A stretch of DNA of 7,446 nucleotides from Spirochaetes bacterium ADurb.Bin110 (GCA_002070755.1 MWDY01000286.1:1-7446), one strand, 5' to 3'. Numbered from the stretch's first letter, positions 1 to 6,840 are shown. Made by a program: numbers and translations. The notes: generated by a model not told the origin, from the sequence alone.

Positions 1-576
1 TGCCCTCCGAGTTGAACGGGAAGCCCGTCGGACTGGCTTTGAGAATGCCCCTAGGCAGGTGATCATTGGTGATGGAGCGAAATGGATATGGGCGCTTGCG
101 TATGAACTCTTTCCTCATGGCATTCAGATTGTGGATCTCTATCATGCACTAGAGACAGTCTCTACCGTTGCAAAAAAGATATTCGGAGAAGAGAGCGAAC
201 TGGGTGATCAAAAAGCCCAAAGCTGGCGAAAGCTTCTAGAAAGAGGAGCCATTGATGAGATCATCGGAGCACTCACTGCCTTTGAGGAAAAGCATCCTGA
301 GGCTACTACTTGTATAAATTATCTTGAGACGAATCGAGAGCGAATGCGCTACCCGCTCTTTCGCCAGCTTGGCCTCTGCATCTCGAGCGGTGTTGAAGAA
401 GCTTGCTGTAAAGTCGCCATAGGAACCAGGCTTAAGCGATCGGGGATGCATTGGACTGTCGAAGGTGCCAATGCCATTATTGCGTTGCGCTGCAACAGAC
501 TCAGCCGCCGTGATGAGGAGTATTGGGCTCGAAGAAATGCTGCTTAGCTACCTTTGCACAAAATTGTCGTGCACCC
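1..576 (+). mobile_element. 3' part of an ISKra4-like insertion sequence
   Basis: The segment holds the C-terminal transposase reading frame and, after its stop codon at 545-547, a 29-base tail ending in GTGCACCC at 569-576. Read from the other strand this tail begins GGGTGCACGACAATTTTG, which fits a terminal inverted repeat starting with GGG just outside the transposase stop, as I recall for this family. The matching left end lies outside the window, so the boundary at about 576 is inferred. The bases after it, TTTAAGAAATG, do not look like part of the element. Confidence 0.6.
2..547 (+). CDS. ISKra4-like DDE transposase, C-terminal part (truncated by window edge)
   Basis: This is the C-terminal half of a DDE transposase that cuts and rejoins the ends of its own insertion sequence. 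The frame is open from base 2, so the GTG at 59 is an internal Val codon and not a start; the true start lies off the left edge. Visible motifs are VIIGDGAKWIW, whose Asp at visible residue 24 is a probable catalytic acid, then IQIVDLYHA, then SGVEEACCK near residues 130-137, which aligns with the family's GSGVVE and supplies the catalytic Glu. IGTRLKRSGMHWT and GANAIIALR follow, both typical of the C-terminus of ISKra4 transposases. The visible 181 residues have no internal stop. Full-length relatives are roughly 450-500 residues (from memory). The stop is TAG at 545-547 and the presumed IS terminus follows within 30 bases. Whether the gene is intact upstream cannot be judged. Confidence 0.85.
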   Translation, partial: ALRVEREARRTGFENAPRQVIIGDGAKWIWALAYELFPHGIQIVDLYHALETVSTVAKKIFGEESELGDQKAQSWRKLLERGAIDEIIGALTAFEEKHPEATTCINYLETNRERMRYPLFRQLGLCISSGVEEACCKVAIGTRLKRSGMHWTVEGANAIIALRCNRLSRRDEEYWARRNAA

Positions 577-1156
577 TTTAAGAAATGTTAAATCGTGCGC
601 TAGCAGTAACATAAAATGTCCATTTATAAAGGCCAGCAAAAAGGGGAAAAGAAATTTCCACGGAACGCTGCTGCAATGGTTTTTACCAAAAATGCGAGTA
701 CCATGGTGTGCTAGAACATGTACTTTTAGATATTCCTTTTTTACCAAAGGAATACAGTGCGGAGCATGCACAACTGGATGCTGTAGAGCAGATTCAGTCC
801 TAAGGACCACTGCCCAAATCGAGTACATACTACGCACTGGTACAACGCATCGCCACGCTGATTCGTGATTGTTATTCTAATCCGTGTACAGAGGGCAAAA
901 GGGATCACAGAAATGTCTGCTTACACTGATGGAACGAACGGCCTGTCTAGAAGTGATACGCAAACTAACAAGCAGAACCGCACGTTCAGTTAGGCACTCC
1001 TTTGAATGGCTTGGATAGCAGTTGGGCAGTCGTCGCTTTCGAACGGTATTTCGTTTCATTCCACGAAAGATCCTTCAATCGCTGCATGCTGTTGCGCTGC
1101 TTTAAAGAAGTATTTGGACCAGACGATCAAACTATCAAACTTCCGGAGGAATGCTC
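577..1156 (+). other. Unassigned region with fragmentary open frames, possibly decayed coding sequence
   Basis: No intact gene is recognisable here. Several plus-strand stretches read like protein but are broken. A frame from ATG 616 (MSIYKGQQKGEKK) stops after 32 codons. The frame in phase with 636 continues past that point with HGVLEHVLLDIPFLPKEYS and then meets TAA, after which it reads TYYALVQRIATLIRDCY. A third frame from 969 reads through NGLDSSWAVVAFERYFVSFH and FKEVFGPDDQTIKLPEECS to TGA at 1158-1160. Such a pattern could come from frameshifts in one or two old genes, perhaps mobile-element remnants next to the ISKra4 copy, or could be chance. I do not recognise the protein family. 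No RNA gene or strong terminator is visible. Confidence 0.3.
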
Positions 1157-1321
1157 ATGAAAAAACTATCACAGAAACCTACCATTCAATTAAGTGGAAA
1201 ATCTGCTTTACAGGAAACCTACCAAGAAATGCTGTTGAGCTATCTTTGTATAACTTTGTTACATACTCTATGCTGTTCTACTCTCAGTGAGTTTTCTGAA
1301 AAGTCTAAGAATATTGTGTAG
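1157..1321 (+). CDS. Possible small protein of 54 residues, function unknown
   Basis: An ATG at 1157 is preceded by GGAGG at 1145-1149 with a 7-base gap, a good ribosome binding site for so short a frame. The product begins MKKLSQKPTIQLSGKSALQE and has a mid-region rich in Leu and Cys (LLSYLCITLLHTLCC, about residues 26-40) that could be a short membrane segment. It ends at TAG 1319-1321. The start overlaps the stop of an upstream open frame by ATGA, as in translationally coupled gene pairs, but that upstream frame is itself doubtful. It converges with the LCCL gene, 38 bases away. I do not recognise a family. It may be the start of a truncated gene or a chance ORF. Confidence 0.3.
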   Translation: MKKLSQKPTIQLSGKSALQETYQEMLLSYLCITLLHTLCCSTLSEFSEKSKNIV

Positions 1322-1359
1322 ATAGTCCCAAAAGCTCTGCATTCACAGTACTTCTCATC

Positions 1360-2538
1360 TCATCGTGCCGGCTCGAGCATGTACGAAAGCCCATATGAAC
1401 CGTAACTCCTCGTAGTAACACCATTTCGTGTCGAGCCTTCATAGTGCGATTGCCCTTCGATGACATGGACAATGACCGGCCCGCTTTCTCCTGGCTTAAG
1501 GATTCCTGCATGCACCGCGGCGATCGAAATCGGAGAATCTGAAGTATAGATGTCGGTGCCCCAAATCGCGCGTTGGTCTACACTGCTCGTAACCCAGACG
1601 ACATAGCTCTGGCCTGGCGCAACATTAGGAATATCTCGTACTACGCCTGGATCCGGAATCATCCATAAAATCCTGTCGTAAGATTGTGTGACAGGCTCAA
1701 GCGAATAGCTGAGGTCCCATTTTCCATAACTTTTTGATTCTATAGTAGAGCGAGTACTGCCCACATAACTCTGTTGGCCAGGGAGAATTTTCACTCTGAC
1801 AATGCCAGTCTGGCCGATAGAAAGAATACCCGCATGGACCGCCGCAGCACCAAGATCGGAATCGCTGGTGTAGATGTCGGTTCCCCAGATTCGATCCGCT
1901 TTTTTCCCAACTACTTGCACATAGATCGTGGTGCCTGGCTGAATGGACTTGAGTTTACTGAACACATCAGCATTATTGAAGACGTAAAGATTGCGGCTTG
2001 TTGCGTAAGGCTGTTGCGTAGGCGGGGTGGATGGCGTCGGCGTTGGCGTTTGTACGGGCATACTAGGCGCAGTAGGCTGTGGGCCTGGCGCTAGTGGTAC
2101 AGGTTGTGCCACCGGTGGCGCACTGGGCGTCATTTGTGCAAGGCTACCAGGACCTTGGGCAAGCGCAATGAACTTGAAAGATAGACTAAAGCTTCTCCAT
2201 GAGTTGCTTTGTACGCCATTTCTAAAGGAGCCGGTATAAGAAGGAAGACCATCACAAATGACCACTGCGACAATCCCTGTTTGACCATTGGCTAAAACTC
2301 CGGCATGGACCGCAGCTGTGGCAACATTGGAATCGAGAGTATAGATATCGGTCCCCCAAAGCGATGAAGCGCCGCTTACATCGCCTTTAATCGAAAGGAA
2401 TAACACTGATCCAGGCTGAAGACCTGCAATTCCACGAAGATTCAGCGAAGACTGGCCAAACGCCGGCATAAGAGCAAAAACGCCCATGATCAAAAGAAAG
2501 AGCAAACACAAACATTCAAGGTTTTGTTTTCTGCACAT
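1360..2538 (-). CDS. Secreted protein with three LCCL domains and a Pro-rich linker
   Basis: The 392-residue product starts with a Sec signal peptide (basic MCRK, hydrophobic core about residues 9-24, likely cut after AFG at 28). Three homologous units follow, with cores at about 61-121, 218-281 and 326-388. Each has WGTDIYTSDS, then AAVHAGIL, a G(Q/E)(T/S)G turn, an I.xGQxxYxGSxR motif and a closing SYGxWxLSY-like strand. This is the LCCL signature (Limulus factor C, Coch-5b2, Lgl1). A Pro/Thr-rich linker at about 126-180 (with TPTPTPS) separates unit 1 from units 2 and 3. LCCL domains in animals occur in extracellular proteins and are linked to ligand, lipid or carbohydrate binding; the bacterial role is unknown, so envelope or extracellular binding is inference. 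The Cys residues typical of eukaryotic LCCL domains are absent: apart from the signal region only Cys95 occurs. The ATG is supported by AAAGGAGGT at 2552-2544 with a 5-base gap. The gene lies downstream of the esterase gene on the same strand, with an antisense group II intron between them. Confidence 0.85.
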   Translation of the reverse strand: MCRKQNLECLCLLFLLIMGVFALMPAFGQSSLNLRGIAGLQPGSVLFLSIKGDVSGASSLWGTDIYTLDSNVATAAVHAGVLANGQTGIVAVVICDGLPSYTGSFRNGVQSNSWRSFSLSFKFIALAQGPGSLAQMTPSAPPVAQPVPLAPGPQPTAPSMPVQTPTPTPSTPPTQQPYATSRNLYVFNNADVFSKLKSIQPGTTIYVQVVGKKADRIWGTDIYTSDSDLGAAAVHAGILSIGQTGIVRVKILPGQQSYVGSTRSTIESKSYGKWDLSYSLEPVTQSYDRILWMIPDPGVVRDIPNVAPGQSYVVWVTSSVDQRAIWGTDIYTSDSPISIAAVHAGILKPGESGPVIVHVIEGQSHYEGSTRNGVTTRSYGSYGLSYMLEPAR

Positions 2539-2558
2539 AAATTACCTCCTTTCAGACC

Positions 2559-2582
2559 GCCTGGAACGCTTTCAGGCCGTTC
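2559..2582 (-). promoter_or_regulatory. Two mutually exclusive leader hairpins just upstream of the LCCL gene ribosome binding site
   Basis: Read on the minus strand, four 5-base blocks follow each other: GAACG (2582-2578), GCCTG (2577-2573), then AAAG, CGTTC (2568-2564) and CAGGC (2563-2559). The first can pair with the third, or the second with the fourth, but not both at once. The last block ends 6 bases before AAAGGAGGT. This could be a leader switch or simply chance; the stems are short. Confidence 0.3.
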
Positions 2583-2589
2583 AGCACAA

Positions 2590-2617
2590 ATAATGCAAGG
2601 TAGCAAGAACCTATCAA
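2590..2617 (-). promoter_or_regulatory. Candidate sigma70-type promoter of the LCCL gene
   Basis: On the minus strand TTGATA (2617-2612) and CATTAT (2595-2590) are 16 bases apart, matching the consensus at 5/6 and 4/6 positions. Transcription would begin near 2583, giving a leader of about 45 bases. A weaker alternative further up is TTGCTT (2675-2670), 17 bases from TATTCT (2652-2647). Since the intron occupies the DNA beyond 2726 in the opposite orientation, a promoter within 2539-2725 is likely if the gene is expressed by itself. Confidence 0.35.
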
Positions 2618-2900
2618 TAGTCCCATGATGGTAAACACTGAATTTTAGAATACATCGGCTTTCCTTAAAAAGCAAATTAATCGAAAAGAGAATTAAAAAA
2701 AATAATGGCTTAATTTAACGGCTTAGTGCGCCGCGGAAGCGGCAAGGAGTTGTGAATGCAAGAGTCATACGGGGAAGGAGTAGCGAACCACCCTGGCTCT
2801 GGGTCATGCACCGATACTCGTGAGGGTATAGGTGAAGCGTTGACAAGGGTACACACAGGCCAGCCATTGAGCTGCGAAAGAAATACGGCCCGAATGTTGA

Positions 2901-2917
2901 CACTGTTAAGCGAAGTG
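2901..2917 (+). other. Group II intron EBS1 hairpin loop
   Basis: CACT (2901-2904) pairs with AGTG (2914-2917) and leaves the nine-base loop GTTAAGCGA. Bases TAAGC in the loop match the reverse complement of GCTTA immediately 5' of the intron. This is how exon-binding site 1 is presented in domain I, and it fixes the 5' splice site independently of the GTGCG match. Confidence 0.6.
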
Positions 2918-3028
2918 GAAGACAACACTATGTCATGCGATAAACGCGAGTGTGACATAGATTCGGCGCAGTCGGAGACCCTGAGCATGTGTGGAAACTC
3001 CTTGCACGTGAAACGGGAGGTCTCATCG

Positions 3029-4294
3029 ATGCCCACGTCGCAAGACAGAGTGGACTGCTATGGGAAGAGTAGTACTCATGAGCCAGAGATAGACGTCGGT
3101 GAGAAGTCGGACGGGTACATAGTACCGAAGAAACTAGCGAACAAAGCAGGGTGTGGGGCCCTTGCTGCGGAGCGAGTGCATGAAGGTCGTTATCGGCCGC
3201 AGCCTGCGCGCAGGGTTTACATACCCAAAGCAAATGTAGGCACAAGGCCATTAGGCATTGTGACGCTCGAAGACAAGATTGTGCAGTATTATGGTATAGC
3301 TCAGATACTGTTGGCGATTTATGAACAAGACTTTCTTGGGTTCTCGTATGGGTTTCGACCAGGCAAGAGTCAGCATGATGCGCTAGATGCCCTTCATGTG
3401 GCATTGATGCATAAGGTGAACTGGGTGCTCGACGCAGACATCAAAGGCTTCTTTGATACGATCAACCATGAATGGATGATGCGCTTTGTTGAGCACAGGG
3501 TAGGCGATCCTCGAGTACTCATGCTCATCTACCGATGGCTCAAGGCGGGAGTAGTAGAGGATGGCAGAAGGTTTCCAGCGAAGGAAGGTACGCCCAAGAG
3601 GGCAATGATATCACCGCTTCTTGCAAATATCTACCTACATTATGTACTGGACCTATGGATACAGAAATAGCGGAAGACGAAGGCGAGAGGAGAGGTATAT
3701 ATCGTGCGCTATGCTGACGATTTCATCATGGGGTTTCAGGAAGAAGAGGATGCGAAAGCATTCCGAATTGAGCTGGAAGCACGATTGAGGCAGTTTGGGC
3801 TACGCCTAAGCGAAGAGAAGACAAGGCTCATAGAGTTTGGTCGCTATGCTAGCCAGCGGAGGAAGCGACGAGGAGAGCTTAAGCCAGAGACATTTACCTT
3901 TCTTGGCTTTACGCACTATTGTGGGAAGAACCGTACGACTGGGAATTTCATGGTATGGCGTAAGACAGATCGTAAGCGATTTCGGCAAAGGCTCCAGGCA
4001 ATAAAAGAGGGGCTTAGAGAGCGATTCCATGAGAAGCTCAACGTTGTTGGTCAATGGCTTAGGAATGTGATGACTGGCTACATGCAGTATCTTGCGATCC
4101 CTGGCAATAGTAACTCCCTATCAGCGTTTCGCTACCAGGTTGCACATCTTTGGCATAAGGTGCTACGGCGCCGGAGTCAGAGGCATTCCCTCATCTGGGA
4201 GCGCTTTAGTCCAATCTGTGATCGATGGTTACCCAAGGTAAGGATTCTTCATCCATGGCCTGAAGAGCGTTTATACGCAACACACCCAAGTTAA
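3029..4294 (+). pseudogene. ltrA: Group II intron reverse transcriptase/maturase, broken (nonsense codon and N-terminal deletion)
   Basis: An intact protein of this family binds its own intron RNA, helps splicing and reverse-transcribes it at the target. ATG 3029 has GGGAGG at 3015-3020; the frame is open further up to an ATG at 2756, but that part is structured intron RNA. Visible parts are an N-terminal SDGYIVPKKLANKAG, the RT block IPKANVGTRPLGIVTLEDKI, SYGFRPG, motif A DADIKGFFD (catalytic Asp137), the motif B region GTPKRAMISPLLAN (188-200), catalytic YADD at 228-231 and the maturase domain with FTFLGFTHYCG and LRRRSQRHSLIWERF. No HNH endonuclease follows. Lesions: an in-frame TAG at 3668 (codon 214), where relatives have Trp in W(V/I)QxWRK; PQGG of motif B replaced by PKRA; and a direct join of the N-terminal tail to VHEGRYRPQP, skipping the segment with the first RT blocks (about 90 residues by memory of relatives). 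The reading frame is otherwise preserved to TAA 4292-4294. The product is almost certainly inactive as a polymerase. Confidence 0.85.
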
Positions 4295-4367
4295 GAGCCG
4301 TATGCAGTAATGCTGCACGTACGGATCTGTGCGGGGGGCGCTGGGCAACCAGCGTCCCTACCGCGAC
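4295..4367 (+). ncRNA. Group II intron domains V and VI
   Basis: Domain V occupies 4295-4327: lower stem 4295-4302 with 4320-4327, the two-base bulge CG at 4318-4319, and upper stem 4303-4307 with 4313-4317. The AGC catalytic triad is at 4296-4298. Two departures from the usual form are seen: G4297 faces A4325 instead of U, and the apical loop is TAATG rather than a GNRA tetraloop, making the domain 33 rather than 34 bases. Domain VI is well formed. GCGG (4331-4334) pairs with CCGC (4361-4364), and a ten-pair upper stem carries a GCAA tetraloop at 4345-4348. Bulged TA at 4359-4360 places the branch-point A seven bases before the 3' end at 4367. Domain V begins right at the maturase stop codon. 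Confidence 0.8.
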
Positions 4368-4458
4368 CTGAGAGTCCATTTAACCTAGAGTACCAAAATA
4401 AATGCAAAAACACACTTTTTCCAAGTCTTATGAAAAAAGCAAATACTATACGCCAATA

Positions 4459-6324
4459 TTATTGCAATCCATTTCGCTGAAAATGGCTACTATGCATTTT
4501 CATTGACTTAAGCATACCAGCCATATAAAATGCGCTGTTATGTCCGCCATCTCGCAATTCCCAGACAACATTTGCGTGACGAGACTCAAGATATTTCGCA
4601 GTCGCCTCAGTATCCTTGTAGTTTACCATGCCATCCTGGTAACCACAGTCTAGATAGAAGTCAAACTCTAAGAGCTTTTCATCAGTTACAGCCGCAATCT
4701 GATCTATTGCATCCTGTAATGCTCCCATGTGACTTGCGAAAGATGTATAAATATCAGTATGAGTCATGCCGATCCTGAATACTCCACCGCCTCCCATCGA
4801 AATGCCGGATAATCCCCGGAAATGGGGATCTCGGATCACCCGAAATGTGCTTTCGACCTGTCCAAGAATATCTACTGTAATATGGCTTGCCCATGGACCT
4901 TGACTATCGTTTGGACCACCATCGGTATCTCGATATCCTGAGCTCTTTCCTGAGTCCGGCATAATAATTATCATTTCAATGATCTCTCCATTTTTAATCC
5001 ACTCGTCCATACGATCATTGATATGGTCGACATCTATAAAAGATCGCCCTGTACTGTTAATTCCATGTAGTAGGTAAACAGTTGGATAATATCTGTTTGG
5101 AGATTCATAATATGAAGGAGGAAGGTAGACGCTATATGATAACTTCTTTCCATTCATTTTTGGCAGAGTTGAAGTATAGGGAACCGTATAGCAGCGGCTC
5201 CAATTTCCTTTCTCATAAATTTTGTCTCCTTTCGTTTCAAAGTAAACGATATAACCCTTTTCATCAAAAAGGGTTGTTCTCGTACCGTTTTTTATGCCTA
5301 TGATTTGTCTGTCCGCTGAATAGCAGGGGGCGCCGTCTTTTATGTAGAAGCCTCCCTCGGCATCAACGATTTCAATGCTGTCATAAGTAGTGGAATATTT
5401 TTCCATTTTTGCAATTAACCCTGCCTTGTCGAGTTCATTCTGGTGGTAGTTATCTGAAATAGTCGAAGCATATCTGTTCAAATCCTTCTGAGCAATAGCC
5501 TCTTGTTGTTCATGTATAAATGATTCGAATATAGAGCTCTCCGAAAGCTTTTCGATCGGGAGGCCTTTAATCCAGCGCGCAGCTTTCTTTGTTGCAGCAA
5601 GATCCATCTTCCTATCGTAAAAGCCACCAAAACTATTATTATTGTAAATTCTAATGCATATTTGATTTGGCCCTTCGTGGAAGATTGAAGAATCAAGCTT
5701 ATATTCTCGAGGAACTTCCCAGTAGGACTTTTCAAACTGGAAATCTCCATCTGGAATGAACCCTCCAAGCTCAGGTACATTCGCGGCTGGTGCGGGTTTA
5801 CCGTCTTTCGTCTTGAAGCCACTTGCTGCAACTGGTATACCATTCACGTATACAACATCTATATCATCGATAATTCCGAGGATTAGTGTCATCGAACTTT
5901 CTTTGATGAACCCCTTTGGTAAATTTATTTCTTTACACCACCAAGACTCCGACCACTTAGGAAATAAATCGTAATCCGTAAGCGTTGTGCGATCATCCTT
6001 ATTCCCTATATTTGTTCCTCTATTCATTTGTAGCAAGCCACCTGTTGAATAGTCATTACTTGGCCCCTGCACAATTTCCCAGCTTGCGAAATCCGCTGCT
6101 TCTGGGACCTTTGCTGCACCTATATCTTCCCAGGTTACCCGACATCCTCCATTTGCAAAATATTGGAACATTCTTTCATATTTTCGGTATACCTTAAAAT
6201 GCCAATCTCCTCGTAGATCAATTATCTGATCTGATAGAGATGAAGGGGGCGCATCTATTTGACTAAATGCACTTCCTAAGATTAGGAAACAGAAGCCGAA
6301 AATTGATATCCATAATCTTTTCAT
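4459..6324 (-). CDS. Secreted multidomain esterase (beta-sandwich, NTF2-like, alpha/beta-hydrolase)
   Basis: The 621-residue product carries a signal peptide (MKRLWISIFGFCFLILGSAFS, cut near residue 21). Residues about 34-235 look like a glycoside-hydrolase-2-type jelly-roll carbohydrate-binding domain, with IDLRGDWHFK, SWWCKEINLP, VVYVNGIPVAASGF and NQICIRIYNNNSFGGFYDRK. Residues about 262-372 resemble an NTF2/SnoaL-like fold (HEQQEAIAQKDLNRYASTIS...). Residues about 375-612 form a putative esterase of the esterase D/enterochelin esterase-like type (PF00756): oxyanion strand YLLHGINSTG (420-421 HG), nucleophile elbow GISMGG (Ser509), probable acid Asp564 in DCGYQD, and His595 in GGHNS. The likely reaction is hydrolysis of an acyl ester, perhaps on a polysaccharide such as feruloyl or acetyl xylan; the substrate is inferred only. 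The ATG is supported by AAGGAGG at 6337-6331 with a 6-base gap. The gene ends in TAA. It is upstream of the LCCL gene on the same strand. The frame is intact and host-like. Confidence 0.85.
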   Translation of the reverse strand: MKRLWISIFGFCFLILGSAFSQIDAPPSSLSDQIIDLRGDWHFKVYRKYERMFQYFANGGCRVTWEDIGAAKVPEAADFASWEIVQGPSNDYSTGGLLQMNRGTNIGNKDDRTTLTDYDLFPKWSESWWCKEINLPKGFIKESSMTLILGIIDDIDVVYVNGIPVAASGFKTKDGKPAPAANVPELGGFIPDGDFQFEKSYWEVPREYKLDSSIFHEGPNQICIRIYNNNSFGGFYDRKMDLAATKKAARWIKGLPIEKLSESSIFESFIHEQQEAIAQKDLNRYASTISDNYHQNELDKAGLIAKMEKYSTTYDSIEIVDAEGGFYIKDGAPCYSADRQIIGIKNGTRTTLFDEKGYIVYFETKGDKIYEKGNWSRCYTVPYTSTLPKMNGKKLSYSVYLPPSYYESPNRYYPTVYLLHGINSTGRSFIDVDHINDRMDEWIKNGEIIEMIIIMPDSGKSSGYRDTDGGPNDSQGPWASHITVDILGQVESTFRVIRDPHFRGLSGISMGGGGVFRIGMTHTDIYTSFASHMGALQDAIDQIAAVTDEKLLEFDFYLDCGYQDGMVNYKDTEATAKYLESRHANVVWELRDGGHNSAFYMAGMLKSMKMHSSHFQRNGLQ

Positions 6325-6374
6325 AGCTTTCCTCCTTGCAACAGCAAGATATTATTTTCTTTCATTAAGAAAAT

Positions 6375-6403
6375 ATAATACCATAGCATTTTTATATTAG
6401 CAA
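6375..6403 (-). promoter_or_regulatory. Promoter of the esterase gene (sigma70-type, extended -10)
   Basis: On the minus strand TTGCTA (6403-6398) is followed after exactly 17 bases by TATTAT (6380-6375), which is preceded by TGG, an extended -10. Transcription would start near 6368 and leave a leader of about 44 bases before ATG 6324, with the strong AAGGAGG site in it. No operator is obvious. Confidence 0.6.
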
Positions 6404-6840
6404 GAAGAAAATTTGTATTCATTCAGGGTAAAACACTCATAGCTCATTAATTATCTGAGCCAAACTCCGTCTATACTTTATAGAGCCTTTTGAGCGTAGG
6501 AGATTTTTCTCGCTATAACAGCTACCAAAAGCAAATCGATAGGCAACCATTTCCCAGCCTTTTAGAGTACAGTCGCTCTTTTATTGCGCATAATTTAGAA
6601 ATAGAGCTTTTTCAATTCTCGCTTTAATTTAACCATCATGGAATGCTGCAAATAAATCATTCTTGCAGAGCGAGCTAATTCGCATTTTAAGCATCTGTTC
6701 TTTCAATGCAAAATTTTGCTCCACTCTACTAAAAAGTTATTTTTTTCTGCTAATTTATATAGCACAGCATTTATGCTTTTAGCATCCTTAATTATTATAT
6801 GAAGTTCTTTCAAAAGTCATTAAGTGAAGTATTTTTCTAA
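6404..6840. other. AT-rich intergenic region without recognisable gene
   Basis: Some 440 bases between the esterase promoter and the right-hand insertion sequence hold no convincing ORF, RNA gene or repeat. Short A/T tracts are common. AGCAT-TT-ATGCT (6769-6780) and similar palindromes are too short to assign. It may contain regulatory sites for the esterase gene. Confidence 0.5.

Larger units (their letters stand above)
2726..4367 (+). mobile_element. Group II intron (bacterial, maturase-encoding), partly decayed
   Basis: The element begins with the conserved GTGCG (2726-2730), directly followed by a GCCGC-GGAA-GCGGC hairpin (2730-2743). A hairpin loop at 2905-2913, closed by CACT/AGTG, presents TAAGC (2907-2911), which is exactly complementary to GCTTA (2721-2725), the last five bases before the intron; this is the expected EBS1-IBS1 pairing. 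A maturase gene lies at 3029-4294, and domains V and VI at 4295-4367 end in the usual AY (AC). The length is about 1.64 kb. The intron sits between the esterase stop and the LCCL start, antisense to both, so it cannot be spliced from their transcripts. The maturase has several lesions, so any splicing or movement would probably need a maturase supplied by another copy. The 3' boundary rests on the AY end and branch-point spacing and could be off by a base. Confidence 0.88.

Noticed and set aside
1289..1306. Palindrome-like GAGTTTTCTGAAAAGTC between the small ORF and the LCCL gene
   Set aside because: It has a mismatch, almost no loop and no T tract, so it is not a convincing terminator or operator.
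1774..2239. Plus-strand ORFs opposite the LCCL gene
   Set aside because: They are antisense shadows: composition follows the reverse complement of the Pro-rich linker and the repeats, and no ribosome binding site precedes them.
1360..2538. DNA repeat array or CRISPR from the repeated LCCL motifs
   Set aside because: The repeats are protein-level, unevenly spaced (157 and 108 residues) and in an intact coding frame.
2559..2582. H-type pseudoknot from the interleaved leader stems
   Set aside because: Two of the three connecting loops would have zero bases, which is sterically impossible; the stems can only alternate.
2756..3028. Upstream extension of the maturase frame from ATG 2756
   Set aside because: This stretch forms the structured 5' part of the intron RNA, starting 30 bases after GTGCG and including the EBS1 hairpin. 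Its translation resembles nothing; openness of the frame is not enough.
4415..4439. Terminator after the esterase gene (CTTTTTC / GAAAAAAG)
   Set aside because: The stem is short, A/T only in its core and needs a bulge; there is no GC-rich stem followed by a T tract.
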